This document shows, in pieces, positions 10,136 through 22,634 of a stretch of 64,000 bases of DNA. A program made the translations under genes and the position numbers. Origin of the DNA: Nelumbo lutea. Taxonomy: Eukaryota > Streptophyta > Magnoliopsida > Proteales > Nelumbonaceae. The DNA lies in NCBI GenBank assembly GCA_022828595.1, contig JAKGHH010000001.1:69002401-69066400 (forward strand), read 5' to 3'. Positions within the stretch are counted from its first letter, which is position 1. Every line of letters begins with the position of its first letter. The notes beneath the pieces are model-generated. The model worked only from the letters and a program-made list of their open reading frames with translations. It had not been told where the DNA came from and searched no databases.

Positions 10136-13100
10136 ATGTCGTCGTCGTCTTCTTCTTCTTCTTCCTCTTCGGAAGGAAGCGCTGAAGGAGGAGGGGATGT
10201 CCATGGAGGACAAGGAAGGGGAGGAGAGTTCGAAAGGCCTTCCTCATCTCGTCAAAGATCCGGTGATGGGGTTTGGCCGGAGCCTTTCGTCGAAGCTCTT
10301 GCGTATCAAGTGGCCATTGATGCTGCTCGAACCATTGGTCGCCTTGCTGCTGGTCCCGCCGTCGCCAATGTCTTTCAGGTCGGCCCCATCTCGATTGCCC
10401 CTCTTTACGTTATTCTTTTTACGCTTATCTTTTTCTACATGCGATTGTGTTCTTTTCCGTCCAATGCTTTGTTATGTTATTCACTGTGCAACTTTTATCA
10501 TCACCTTCCTCACCGTGCATCGTCTCCCCATTATAGAGAAACCATCCTTATCAAAGCTGCATCTTTCCATCATTTTCGAGTGCTGTCGCTCGAGAGTTCA
10601 AAGACCATCAATAAAGTTGGTTTTTGTTGTTTTCTTTTTCATGACGATTCACGAACGATGTTTTTGCCTGAATATTCAACGCCTTTGGTGATTCTTCTTT
10701 CTTGAATTGAGTTGGTGAAAACACTGTATGGTGAATGTAGCATTTGTTATGGTAGTGCACTAATCTCCATGCACAGTCACCTCGTTCAGTCGGTATCCTA
10801 TCCTGTTCAGAGTTTAACAATGCATGAGGTGTGATTTCTGTGGTCAAAAGTCTACAAATTGAGTGCAAAAATCAACCTCACCAGCACTGGATGCGTGTAC
10901 ATGGAATGTGGAAATTAATACTCTTGTCATTATTTGAGCAAGTTGGACATTGAGTCATACACTCGTTCCTTATTCCGCCTAAGCGATTCGGGCGGTTTGA
11001 AAATAGAGTCAAATGTTGGATGCCTATTGCTATTAGCTTTCCATACGTTTCTATTCCTTCTCGATCATCATCATCACCATCAATGGGTGAAATTGTCATT
11101 CAGCCCTTTATTTTTTTTCAGTTGGGGTGTATTGGCTCTGGTGTTAACCCTCTTGGGCATGTTATGTTGTTACTTGTTTGTTAAGTTCTGCCACAAGCCT
11201 GTTCTCAGTAATTCATCTGCTCATAAAGCTTCGGCACCACCACCACATCAGGATCAATGATGCAATCCTGGACTTGATTACACGGAAAGATGGTCAAGGA
11301 AGAATACAATCTCTGGATTTTCTCCCACCTGATAACTGAGGAGGGGGTTCTCTCTTTTTAATTCCAGGTTGGCTTTACAGGGTTCCTTTTGTTAGCTATA
11401 CAAATCTTTCCTTTTTGACTGAGCTTTCTTGTCTCTGTCTACACTGGATAGTCTTTACTGTGGGATACCTTTATTTATTACAAAAGAACAGCAAAACATA
11501 AAACTCGCTTTACTAGGTGAGAGAGACACAGAGGTAGCTTCCGACCCATATCTAGTTAAATAAATTATGATGAGTAGAACTATCCTTTCATTACTGACTA
11601 TTGGGGCAGAACATTTTAGTACTGTTCTAGGTTCCAGACCTTAGCATATGATGATGATGATGATCCTTGTCTGTGGGATGTCATTCGGTTTTTTTCTTTT
11701 TTTTTTCCTGAATCATTCTATTAAATAAGAAATACCTATCTTTATCTTTAATGGAAACAAGTTATTTGTTGATTATTTTCCATCCCAGACAACTGAACTT
11801 TTCTGATGCTCTCTACCAAATATGCGCCTATATACGCTTTGAGCTGAGATCACACCAGTCCCATTCGGTTGTCTTGTGATAAGATTCGACGAAAAATAGA
11901 GGCGTTTGGTTTGAGTCCAGAGCTAGTTTGTTAGATACACAATGGGTCTAAACGTTGGGAACATGTTTTTAACTGATAGTTATGTGGAAAAGTTTAAATC
12001 CAAGTCGGGAAGACAAGGAACTACAGACAGACAGAAAGAGCAAGTTGGGTTTCTATCTGAAAACTGTAAAATTGCAGCGACGCTGCTTTTCACGAGACTG
12101 CCGCTATCTCGGAAATGAAAGAAGGTGGGGCTTTGTGGACTCGAGTCGCTCGCCCTTCCAATCCCAACCTCATATGGTCATACCAATGTCTTGTCTTATT
12201 CCATCTCATTTCTTCTCGATTTTTTATGTTGTCTTATTCTAACATTTCTCGTCCAAAATCCAAATGGGTTCTCTCTCTCTCTCTCTCTCCCTTTTTTTTT
12301 AATTTTCTCCCTTTCTTTTTTCTGCCACGTCGACTGCTGACATGAAGGCCATTTCTTAAATGACCTACTCTTTTTTAGCCATGTAGAACAATGTTGTGGT
12401 TGGTTAGTGTGGACCTTTCATGGGAAAGGATACACTCTGAAATGTTTTGCCTGGAATCCAAGCTACAGTCTATCAAACCTATTCTAGCCTGGGATCGCAG
12501 TAATAACAGTAACTCATTAAATATTTCAGTTATCTATTTTGTTATACATTTTTTAATTTAAGTTTAAATAAAGTCACCATATATGATATACCAATGAGGA
12601 ACAGACTCTACAGAACACGTGGACGTGGTAATTCTCACTTGGTCCAAAATTCTAATATTATTTTTCACAAAAAGGAATTCGACGAACGCTTTTCTTTTGT
12701 AAGCAGCGCGTCGTCCTTGGCTGTATCTGGGTCTAGTAGCTGGGGGTGGGGTTGGGGGTGGCGGTCCGGTCCTTGAAGCAGAGTCTTGCCCTGTAAAAGG
12801 TTCCAAACCTCCCAAAAATGAAAACTGAATACCTCCAGAAAATATTCTTTGGAGTTGGGTTGTTGACGCTTGACTATAAAATGGACATGGTTTTGTAATG
12901 TGCGCAAATAATGTGTCACGTGGCAAATTGTAATTTATATGCCGTTTATTAAGTTGGCTGAGCTCGGAATTTGTGCCTACGTGGTGCATCGATCCATGGC
13001 CATGCATAAGTGTGTATATATATATATTCTACTTGCAACATTTTGAGTTCCCCTTAGGCCGGCCTTAGAACTTGGTAAGTGGCTAAATAACCCCACTGAT

Positions 13101-15497
13101 CACCATTCTTCTTGAACAATCTTTGATGCCCTCTTGTTTTTACATGTTTGGCCACGTTGCAGTCGATTAATGATTAAACTACGCAAGTAGTGGGAAACTG
13201 GGAATGGTATTTTGATACATGTGATCACGTAGATAGCCAAGCTGGTTTTGAGTTTTGACATTGTCCTACTCTTGGTGTATACCCGCAGGCCGCAGAGATT
13301 TTAAATTTTTAATCCAACAGTGGGGATATGATAAAAAAAAAAATTCTTTAATAATAGGTTAAAGAGAAAAGCTACCTTGTGCCTGGAGGCTGAGAGTCTC
13401 CCTGGCGATGTGACATGATGTGTTATATTGTACTAAGGACAAATCGATTCACATATATACATCTCTACACCCCCTAGAGGGCAGCAGCGTCACAGCCTAT
13501 ATCGTAGATACCAGGCTTCTCTCTCTGGTCTCAGGTGTCTCTGTCACGGCTCCTCCCCATTAATCTCAGATATATCTCTCCAGTCGGTGGTTTATATATC
13601 CTTTCTGCTCTTATTAATTGCTTCGGGTTACGGGGAATAGGTAATAGACCCCAGGGTTGATAGCCGTCCCCGTGCAAAGGAAATATTTTAGGAATCTTTC
13701 TTGTGTGTTGGGTGTTGGTATTGTGGATACAGTATTCGAGGACCTATAAATAGCCTGGCCTGCCTGTAAGCGTATATAGAATACGGACGGCTAAGTACGC
13801 GGCAGATACAGATTAAGGCTTTGCCAATCCATCTCGACTGAGGAGTGAGGTGATGACTCTCCCCTTTGGTCATATTCCCCCATTCAATATTTTGATTCCC
13901 ATGTGACGGATGATGATTCATGAATATTTAGTAATTACTAATATCAAACCGATACCGTCCTCGGCTTTATCCAGTAACCAGGGTTGCAGGCCATTGTTTT
14001 CAGTCGAAACTAGTCCATTTATGAAAATCAACCCGACGGACCATCCTTTTAATTTTTTAATATATCCATCTCCGCCCGTGATCCCTATTTTTTTTAAGCT
14101 TTCAAATTTCAAGTCTTAAATAAAGTATTCTACGTACGAATCTCGTGCCTTGCCCTGTTTGTTCTATTGACTCAATCTCTAACAGTCAAACCTTCCTTGT
14201 ATCGTATAATATTCCTTCTCAGCTCTCTTCATACTTTTCATTAGAGGAAAGAGGAGGAAACCAGCTCTCTTCATACTTTTTTCCGTGTTTTTATTATATA
14301 TTTCATGACAACGTTGCCTTTGATTATGATCATTACATCATCTTACTGTCGATATTTCGGATTTTTATGAAGGTGTGCTCTACGTGGCGAGCTGTGTCAC
14401 GCTCCGACCTTTTATGGCACAACCTCACTCGTCAGATCTGGGGAGCTGACCGTCTACAGCATGACACATGGCGTGACGAATTTATAAGTCGTCATCGTAC
14501 GGCCTTTAACTTCCGCTATCGAAGAGCTGTGTATACAACATTGGAGTTCGACGCCTCCGGTAACGACAACGACGGCCTTATTTGTAGGTGCCTCGCTCTC
14601 TCCGACGTGCATCTCGCCTGCGGCTTTCTTGATGGAACCGTCCGCCTCTTCGATCTCTCGTCCAGGCTTCACGTTGGTACGTTTCGACCGCACCACCGTG
14701 ACGACCTCCTGGGTGCCTTCTCGCGTGCTGTCTCGGGTATCATTCTCACGGATACGAAACTCGTTTTTGCATCCTTGGACGGGGATATCCACGTAGCCAA
14801 CATCCATGGCGTTGGCACGCGTAGGGCCCAGTTGGGGAGCGTGTTGAACGACGGCACGTTGGTGGACTTCAGCGGTTGTGCGCGGTGGTGGGTGGGCCTG
14901 TTCGCCGGTGTTCCGGGGCGTGCTTTCCACGTGTGGGATGGTGACACGGAGGAGCTGATGTTTGTTGGTGGGTCCTTGACTGACCCGGAAGCTGTCATTG
15001 GATGGCGCCTGCTGACGCGACTGGGGGAGACGGTAGGACGAATCAGAGTGTCGGGCTTGGAAACGGCGGTTGCATGCACTGGATCGAGGGTGATGGTGTT
15101 TGATCTGCAGAACCAAGGGTTGATATTGGGGGAGGAGGAATTCGAACGGGGCATCAATGTGAACTCGGTTGATGTGTGTAACGATGTGTTCTTGGTAGTT
15201 GACAACCGTGGTCTGGCCAGTGTGCGTCGTGTAGGTAGCTTTGAGGAGGTGTGTAGGTTTACGATGAGGGGAGGAGCGCATCGAGGCGGGGGAATGGTAT
15301 TGGGGTGCGTCAACAGTGACTACGCGTTTTTGTGTAGTGGAGGGGTGATTAGGGTATGGGACGTGCATCATGGTGGCTATCTGTACCGTCTCAGGGAGAG
15401 GATGGGGGAGGCCACTGCGTTGATCTCAGACGAAAGATACGTGGTTGCTTCTTCCTCTGACGCCACCATACATCTGTGGGATTTTGGAGCTCTTTAG
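10136..15497 (+). CDS. SAP: STERILE APETALA: F-box/WD40-like substrate receptor of an SCF ubiquitin ligase
   Basis: The gene joins exon 1 (10136-10378, 81 codons) to exon 2 (14373-15497, 374 codons plus stop), giving 455 residues, close to the roughly 450 of Arabidopsis SAP. The donor ttcag|gtcggc and acceptor atgaag|gtgtgc give a phase-0 intron, and the join reads ...VANVF-Q|VCSTWRAVSRSDLLW, as in the family. Residues 2-12 are poly-Ser and 13-45 are Gly/Ser-rich. The F-box-like domain covers about 47-104 (WPEPF to RQIW). Degenerate WD40-like repeats follow, with CRCLALSDVHLACGF, AVSGI, GRWWVGLFAGVPGRAFHVWD, LTDPEAVIGW and a terminal IHLWDFGAL. I chose the ATG before the Ser run because it matches the family's N-terminus. 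From published work, SAP recruits PEAPOD and KIX repressors to SCF for degradation, promoting meristemoid proliferation, organ size and flower development. The reading frame is intact. Exon 2 is much richer in G+C than its surroundings. Confidence 0.95.
10379..14372 (+). other. SAP intron, about 4.0 kb
   Basis: This is a GT...AG intron of 3994 bp that splits the F-box between Gln81 and Val82. It is moderately AT-rich and carries several short frames (for example 10934-11260 and 12564-13007 on the minus strand) without recognisable domains. A CT tract lies at about 12271-12290, and several ACGTG cores lie near 12618, 12916 and 12980. I see no clear transposon ends inside it. Confidence 0.75.
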
Positions 15498-15568
15498 CGG
15501 GTGTGGATGTGGTTATGGGTATGCGGTGATGGGTTGTTAATGGATTTATCTAACGACTTATATAACAA

Positions 15569-15574
15569 AATAAA
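15569..15574 (+). terminator. Candidate polyadenylation signal of SAP
   Basis: AATAAA lies 72 nt after the stop codon and is followed by T/G-rich sequence. Plant signals are loose, so the real 3' end may be elsewhere, for example nearer 15850. Confidence 0.4.
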
Positions 15575-16165
15575 AGTCCATTGCTGTTTGCTGACTGACG
15601 CTAAAAGAGAAACTGAGAAAAAGGAGAAAAAAAAAAAAGAAACAGAGAGACGTAGACTGATTAGGCTTGACCACGGAATGAGAAAGGGGGGAAGTTGTTT
15701 TAGTGGTGGAATTGGTACTGAGTGGACGAGGGAGAAAACCTAAGTTGGGTTTGTACAGAGAGAAAGAGAGATTTGATACACACCGGGATTTGGCATTGCC
15801 TGGGGGTTGAGTTGTAGCTTTCCCGAGAGAGGAGGATGTACTTTCTGCTATTTAATTTTAATTGGCAAACTGTTGGAGACATGTGACATAAGCGTATTTC
15901 CTTTTTTGTTGTTTTCTCGCCTGCCCTCTCTTTTTACTTAATTGATTTTCGACTTTTCATTTTATCATTATCATTGATTGAATAATTGTTGGGTGCCATG
16001 AGAAGCGAACTCGAGCTACTACGGAGCTAGAGGCTAGAGAGCTAATGTATGACGTATAAACCATTAATGGGTTGGGAGTTTGGGGGGGGCGAGATCGGAT
16101 ATGCTCGTCACACAAGGCGCATCACACCGTCGTCACACTCACATCCTATCACATCCTATACATTG
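15575..16165. other. 3' flank of SAP, no gene seen
   Basis: A purine-rich tract (about 15605-15660) is followed by sequence without clear features. No coding region is supported. Confidence 0.4.
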
Positions 16166-16212
16166 GAAACATCTCCCGTACTTGTAAGTGATTATTCACG
16201 GGAGATGTTACC
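16166..16212. repeat. Short perfect hairpin, CATCTCCC motif
   Basis: The 12-bp arms 'aacatctcccgt' and 'acgggagatgtt' are perfect inverted copies around a loop of about 20 nt. The same 'catctcccc' motif sits inside the small MITEs at 3703-3841 and 27998-28118, so this may be a relic of that family. Confidence 0.6.
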
Positions 16213-16493
16213 AGTGCACGGTGGATGTGCCTGTGAAGCGCCCTTATGTGAGGAGCAGATCCCGTTCCGGGGGCACGGTGGATGTGCCTGTGAAGCGCCC
16301 CTATGTGAGGAGCAGATCCCGTTCCGGGGGTCGTATGGGTATGGGCCCATCCGTGGTTCTGTATGTACGTACGGGTGGTGTTGTGGTGAATCAGGTCTTT
16401 GACTCTTTGGTGACGAGAGAACAGTTATCTTGTCTGACAGGAACGATCCGTCTGGCGTCTGGTACATCATCTGAAACTCTCTCGTTTTTATAA
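16188..16493 (+). CDS. Hypothetical 101-codon frame holding the 57-bp repeat
   Basis: This frame begins at an ATG inside a hairpin and contains two copies of an Arg/Ser-rich 19-residue unit, then a hydrophobic stretch (PSVVLYVRTGGVVV), ending at 16493. It lies 690 bp downstream of SAP on the same strand. The silent difference between repeats is compatible with coding, but a single silent change is weak evidence. There is no recognised homologue or splice model. It may be a non-coding relic; treat it as unproven. Confidence 0.2.
   Translation: MIIHGRCYQCTVDVPVKRPYVRSRSRSGGTVDVPVKRPYVRSRSRSGGRMGMGPSVVLYVRTGGVVVNQVFDSLVTREQLSCLTGTIRLASGTSSETLSFL
16216..16329 (+). repeat. 57-bp tandem duplication, in frame
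   Basis: Two head-to-tail copies (16216-16272, 16273-16329) differ at one base. In the frame running from 16188, each copy encodes a 19-residue unit containing VDVPVKRPYVRSRSRSGG, and the one difference (CCT/CCC) is silent. No protein family is recognised. Confidence 0.9.
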
Positions 16494-16631
16494 TTAATTT
16501 ATATACCTTTCTTTAAACAAAAGGTTGCTGCATTCAATGTAAGGCTGCCACCAAAGAAGCTACGCAGAGTCAACAGATTCAGATTTGACTTGCATGATTC
16601 GGTAGGACCTCTTAATGCAATAAGCCAATAA
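16494..16631 (+). pseudogene. Unidentified exon-like open stretch, basic peptide
   Basis: A frame without ATG runs to a stop at 16629-16631 and includes VAAFNVRLPPKKLRRVNRFR. The lysine/arginine-rich sequence with normal codon choice looks more like coding sequence than the AT-rich flanks. It follows the 57-bp repeat frame directly, in the same frame after the stop at 16491, so both could be relics of one gene. I do not recognise the family. Confidence 0.2.
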
Positions 16632-18549
16632 CAATATGAGAGGGGCTGGGGCGTCGTCCAGACCTTCGGATTCGGTATTTTGACTATAGAACATGATACC
16701 GGGGAGGGGAGGGTATTGTGATTGTCTTTTCACCGGTCACCCCACATTCTTGCCACCGAAATACAGAAATCTGTAATTCTGTATCCGATGTCTGCAACCA
16801 GTAGAGGCAAAAGGTGACGACAAAGCGCATTTTCTTAGCCATAACCCGGCAAAATGTTGGGCTGCTCATCAGCAGGTTTGTTTATTTCAGGCATATCTGT
16901 TCATAACGGGGATCTTAATCAATAATAGCTTTGTCGACGGCATCTGTTCACGAATACTAGTTTACTTCAGGCATCCATTCCATTCATAATTAAGTCTGCT
17001 CCCACTCCCAGTCCTGCAGTCCACTAGTCCAGTCCGACCGGTTAACCTACTCTCCAAGTGTGGTCCCGCTACTCAGTGCCATCCCTTACCCTTATTAGCA
17101 AAGGTAACTATGAAGTTCGGTACTCGTCCATGCACATTCACCTCCGCTGCACTGAAAAGCCCAAGGCTCCAGCATGGTTGGGAGTGTGATAATAGCTTAG
17201 CAGCTCCTTAAAATCTATACTGCCGGACCGGAATGACAGAATACCCAAGGGCTTTGACCAATCGAAACCCCCATAAATAAATTTGATGAATAGCTAGCTG
17301 ATCGATCATCAGTCATCACTTTTATAAAAATAATTATTTTTGTTCTTATTTTTTGTCACACGTGAACATATGGGAATTTTAAGCAAGGCCTATGTGTAAT
17401 TATTTATTTTTTTTACTTGAGTGGTGTTATTGTAAGATCGTGGACGGACACAAGGCAGTCTGTACTTCGATGTTTGAGGAATTGGCTGAACCAAAAAGGG
17501 AAACAAAGGAGATAAGGAAGTGGCTAGACATCAAAGAAAGGGTTGCCTATATACCCTTCGTCCTTCGACGAGGGATCAGGCTACTGTAGTTTGCCGGCAT
17601 TGGAATTCCGACGAGAAAAGAGAAAAAAGTGGTGGATGTCTGATATAGAGAAAATGCTGAATGAGAGAAAGGGAATGAAGTAGCATCAAAGTGATATGTT
17701 AAAAATGGTGTCAAGGCCCCTATTTATAGTTTTTTGGTGTATAATCCAGTAGTTTTTTAAGTTTGTGTTTTTCATATTTTAAAATGTTTTATACACATAT
17801 TTAAAACACGTGGTTAAATATCTTTGTAAAATTATTTTATTAATTATCACATGTTTAGTTCTTTCATTTATTTTTAGAATGTTTCCATGTTTGTTCCTTA
17901 TTCAATAATAAGGATGCTTTCTTGATTTCTAGAATATTTATTAATTATATTGAAATATTCACACTTTTTAATGAACCAAATTGACCCATGTTTGATTGAT
18001 CTTGTCACGGTCGTTAATCATATGGTTTTTTTTTTTTTTTTTGTCTTAAAATGACTTTTAAATTGAAGGTGAATATGGACTTTTTGAAACTTCAGGGTTA
18101 AGAAGTGGATTTAAAAATCCCTAACTTTTTATGAATATAAAACTTAAAGCAGTCATGATCCCATATGGTAAAACAAAAATGTAGAACGCAAAACCCTTTG
18201 AAGATTTCATCTTCTCCACCGGCTTTTTAAGAGACTCCATAAACACTATCCGCTCTTTTATGTATCACCCCCTAAACTGCCATGTTTGTGGTGGTTTTGC
18301 AATTTCTTACAAGTGTCTGTTTAGAGGCAGAGATCAAGCTTTCGTGTAAACATTCAGTTTCTTTTCTCCTAGAGTCTCTATTGGTAGGTTCTCTAGATGA
18401 GACGTAGGATCAAATTCTGCTGCCATTAGGGTTGGTGTGGGTAGTGGATATGGTGACGGGGATATAAATTTGATTGGTTAGTGCAATAGTAAATTCTTGG
18501 GATGGCCATGATTGAAAATTCAAAATGGTGTTCAAGAATGAGAGAAGCC
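16632..18549. other. Non-coding stretch, no gene seen
   Basis: No coding region is supported. Around 17320-17400 is one diverged copy of a repeat (tttttgttctta, then 'gtgaacatatgggaatttt') that also occurs three times at 37100-37750. Confidence 0.4.
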
Positions 18550-18781
18550 CAATGTTCTAAATATTGATATGTCCAATACGTCGGTAGGGCGTATTGGACA
18601 GTATCGTACTGTTTTTTTAATTTTTTTTTTCAAATTGGGTTCAAGGGGATCGGTTTAAGGTTCCTCCACCCTTGAATCGATCAAAACCCCGATACACCCT
18701 TTGTAGGGGTATATCAAGGTGCTCCCGATATAATATGTATCGGCCAGCATGGGCCGATAGGTAACGATTTTTTGAACCTTG
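18550..18781. mobile_element. hAT-type MITE, CAAGGTTC family
   Basis: The right end 'ttttttgaaccttg' and interior ('accctttgtaggggtata', 'tatgtatcgg') match the copies at 1962-2024 and 35149-35386. The left end (caatgttcta) is degraded and no TSD can be read. Confidence 0.5.
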
Positions 18782-20784
18782 AAAAGTCATCCGAACTTAT
18801 GCAAAAAAAACAATAAAAAAAAGATTTTCTGATTAATACACTGTATTTTGCGCTTCATGATGACATTTTAGCTCCCAAACTTTAAAATGCGATGATTTAA
18901 TACCTAATTTAAAATGTAACATTTTAGAGGCATTTTAAAGTTTCGTAGACCAAAGTATCAGAAATTTTCCCTTAAAAAAAGGCCAGAATCACTAGCCTCT
19001 TTCTAGACCCCACTTTTGGTTCGGCATTGGGAAACGCCTCTATAGGGGAGAGTGTGTCTGTATGATCCAATCATTTTGCCTTATGAATCATTTAGTCTCC
19101 AGACAAGAAGAATAACATGGAATGATGGTTCGATAACACACCTCGAAGATAATATTGTAAACATAAACAAGTCAAATTAGGAATGCGTTCGAAAGGAAAA
19201 ATTTTTAAAAGAAAGAGTAGGAGGAAAACAAAATAAAATACGGTTCATTCTGGTTCATTCCCAGATCAGACTGGGGGTTTGTAATTGAATAAAAAAAAAA
19301 AGATTGTTTCTTTCTTGAAGTTGATCAGCATCGTCAGAGAATTCAGAATTAATGCAGAAACAATTCAATTCTCTGCAACTGCAAGCATGCTAGATGCAGA
19401 CTGATTCCAATGTCCGGAAGCTATCATCGTCTTGTCCGATCCATTTGGGTCGCATATTTGCGTGTTCTAGTCAACAACGTAAATGCTCCTCCAGCATTTG
19501 GCACCTGTGGACTGTAGTTGAACGAGAAAAATAAAAAGAAAAAGACAGAAATTAGAGGGTGGCTGGACAGAAATAGACATATTAGAAAGGATTATCCTAG
19601 TCTATAAAAACAGGTAGCTTTGTACATTTATGTTTACGGAGACGTGGGCATGAAAATTTTCGAGCCCTGAGCCATTTGAGCGTGGTTTCCAGGATCGGCC
19701 GATGAAGTAGCTAGAGCGGCTATGAAAGCTTTTACACTCAGAGTCGCACTGTTTTGTTTATGTTTATTAGTTTGAATAATGGCCGATTGTGAAACCACGC
19801 TGTGTTGTTTGCAGAGAATCATTGATAGCTACATCTGAAGTACAAATAGCCTACCCTCGTCCCATTGCCTAATCTTCTCTCTCGAGCTGTGCCATTCTTT
19901 TCCTTTCTTGAGGTTGCCGGTTGGTGAATCTCTCTCTTCTTTCCGAAGACCGGAGACAGAGTTATAAAGGTTGCCTGACCCCAAAAAATCTTCTTGCAGA
20001 ATTCTATGGGGTGGTAGCTGACGCCTGACGGGAGCTCACTGTAAAAGTAAATCCAATCTCTTGGTTGACTGCGGCCTAGGCTGTGTAGGCTGCTGCCTAG
20101 ATAGCCATAGGCCATAGCCTGCCGCCTCGATGCTTCCCCAGTGCAAATTTAACGGCTACGAGACATCTTGCAAATTAAATTGCAATGCTGCAGGGGTCTG
20201 AGACCCTGCTTCCAGGTTCCAATATATAATCTTCAGCTACACACACAACCGACTGAAGCTTGTTCGGTCATCAGTGACGGTGAGGCTCCGATCGGATCCA
20301 AGACTGGAAGTTGAGCCTGGTAAAGGGCGGAATCACCTTGAACTTGGAGGGGACCCAATGCACCAGCTTCATTCATCTTGTGGTTGTCATGAGCCATCCG
20401 TTGAGTATCGATCTCAGCGAATTCATCTAAAGAGTCATATTATATTACTAGTCAGGATTCAGGAACCGTTCAATTTGTTCAATTTGTTCAAATTTAATGT
20501 TCAAATTCAATGTTTGGTTTCAACGCAAACGCAGTCCACTGAAACCTATATTCTTAACTTATGTCAATGGACCGGATATTGAATTAATTCAACCAAATCC
20601 AATATAAATTTATTACTGACCAGTCCAGTCCAATCTAATAAATTTTTTGGACCGGATTGGTCCAATTTATTGCCTTTTTGGTCTGTCCAATCTGTCCAAA
20701 TTGATTTTAGACTGACCCCTTCATTCAAAACAGGTCCATTGACACTCTTATGCACAGCTGGCTTTATTTATACCTTATAGAGTA
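18782..20784. other. Non-coding stretch with repeat debris
   Basis: No coding region is supported. Around 18835-18975 are stretches such as 'cccaaactttaaaatgcg' in both orientations, resembling the last 90 bases of the window. Around 20450-20750, 'gtccaatttgtcc'-type repeats end in 'ccattgacactctta', like the right end of a hAT element. Confidence 0.4.
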
Positions 20785-20923
20785 AAATGCAAAAAAATTC
20801 CCTGTGTTTTCTAGCAATCATAAAAACCTCCCCTATGTTTTCACTTTAACAAAAACCTCCCATCTACTTTTTTTTAAAAAACATGCAACCACCTCCCTTC
20901 CTCGGTAGAAAAGCCAATATAAT

Positions 20924-21560
20924 TAGGGGTATCCATGGTTTGCTTAACCGAACCACGGGCATATTTTGCAAACCGAACTGGTACCATTGATTTTTGTATC
21001 AATTCGAACCAAAATTGAACCGAAACAAGCGATTAATAGGTCTTCGGTTGTTTTTTTTATTTTTTCATTTTTATTAAAAAAATGTTTCCTATTTAAAATA
21101 ACAAAGGATTCAGATTTTGATTTGGAGAAAATAACAAAAATAAATATAAGAGAGAAGAAAACCAGAGCCCAAAGTAGAGATTCAGATTCAGAGAATGAAA
21201 AGAATGGGGGAGAAAGAGAACTAGACGACGACAATGGTGACAGGTAAGGAGAAATGGTTCGGTTTCTGTCTGTTGATCTATTCTTATTCTCTTTCAAAAA
21301 CAAGAAGAAAGATAAGTAGATAAGCGAATGATGGCAATGATGACGATGACAACAATGGGAGAGGAGCAGTGGCAATAGCTAGGGTTTCTGGCTTTTGTTG
21401 TTCAAACAAGAAGAGGCTAGAGGGTTTTGGTTTTGGCCTGGGTTCGAATGTTTGATAGAAACATTAGTATTCCATTTTTTTGGTGCTTGGACCGAGAGAG
21501 AGGGGCATTGGGGGCTAGGCCGCTAGGGCAAAAAGATATTAAAATAAAATAAAAGTATAG

Positions 21561-21596
<36 letters not shown>

Positions 21597-21757
21597 TCAA
21601 TTCGGTTAATCGTTGTTTTTTTATAGGTTAACCAAAAACCAAATTGATCCTTTGTTTTTTTTTAAATCAAACCGAATCGACCGATTCGGTTAATTGGATT
21701 TTTTGAATCGATTTCTTCGATTCGGACCGATTTTTCAGTTTCTTATGGACACCCCTA
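20924..21757. mobile_element. hAT-type MITE nested in an inverted-repeat arm
   Basis: The ends are 'taggggtatcc' and 'ggacaccccta'. The flanks aatataat and gatataat match at 7 of 8 bases, the TSD length of hAT elements. Removing the element restores the interrupted arm of the host element, which confirms the boundaries. The interior includes an (AT)15 run and paired 'aaccgaat'/'attcggtt' stretches. Confidence 0.75.
21564..21593. repeat. (AT)15 microsatellite
   Basis: A perfect AT run is directly visible inside the nested hAT MITE. Confidence 0.95.
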
Positions 21758-22634
21758 GATATAATGTGTTTGTTTTTCTAAATGCCTATTTTTCCCTTAT
21801 GCCTAGATATAGATTTATTAAAATACCTTGTTTATTTTTTCTCAAGAACCGAGACCAGAGTTGTCGGTCTTCTCTCATGTAAAAGACAAAAATGTCCTTG
21901 TTCATTAAATTTTCAAAACATGCCCCTCCTCATCACCCATGATCTCCATCATACGTTATGTATTCTTCGTCTTGGTCCTTTCTTTTGCCCTCCACTAGAG
22001 ATGTTTAGACCAAAAAAGAAAAATGCAAAGTTACGATTTTGTCCATTTTTAGTATTATTGGATGGATGGTTCAGGGATGTAAGTATAACGGACGCATTAT
22101 GAATGAAAGGCGTGTGTGGTGGAATCACTATGGGTTTATTTGATTTTGATATTTGTTTCTCTATCTGAACCAAATATAAGCAGCGGAGCTATCATCTCTA
22201 ATTTCATTGACGTAAAGCATAGTCATAATTTGGTGTCGCAAGACCTTTAATCGGAATTTGACTCCATCTCCAATCTCATAGACTTTGACTAGAGCGATTT
22301 TCTTCTTCTTCTTCTTTGACCCATCAACCGAGCAAAGGTGAGAATCATCTTCCAAACAGTTGGACTTTGTGGTTGGTTTTGAGAGTTTTTAACAACAAAA
22401 TGTTGTATTTTCTCTTGGAATGTAGGAACCGGTGATAAGAGAAATAAAACGAGCAAATTGGAGTAGATAAAAGCAAGGGTAAAAACGGCTAGAAAGAATA
22501 TTTATAGGTTGGTCCAGCTGTACAACAACAAATATTTATGCTAATGGACATTGCAGCCGTTAGAATACGCCATCTATTAGAGAAATGGCAAAGCCAGTTT
22601 CTGAAGTTTGGTGCGTAGTTGCAATGGTTTGTCT

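Noticed and set aside
10379..10705. Extension of the exon 1 frame past 10378
   Set aside because: Similarity to SAP stops exactly at a GT donor, and the extension is T-rich and hydrophobic, as expected for translated intron.
12564..13007. 147-codon minus-strand frame inside the SAP intron
   Set aside because: It has no recognisable domain, an overlapping frame of equal quality, and a proline-rich stretch from low-complexity sequence.
14145..14372. N-terminal extension of the exon 2 frame from an ATG at 14145
   Set aside because: This is intron sequence. The protein matches SAP only from 14373, and the missing N-terminus is found in exon 1 at 10136.
14454..15371. Minus-strand frames of 305 and 214 codons
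   Set aside because: They lie opposite SAP exon 2, whose high G+C makes stop codons rare on the other strand. The plus strand matches a known protein end to end.
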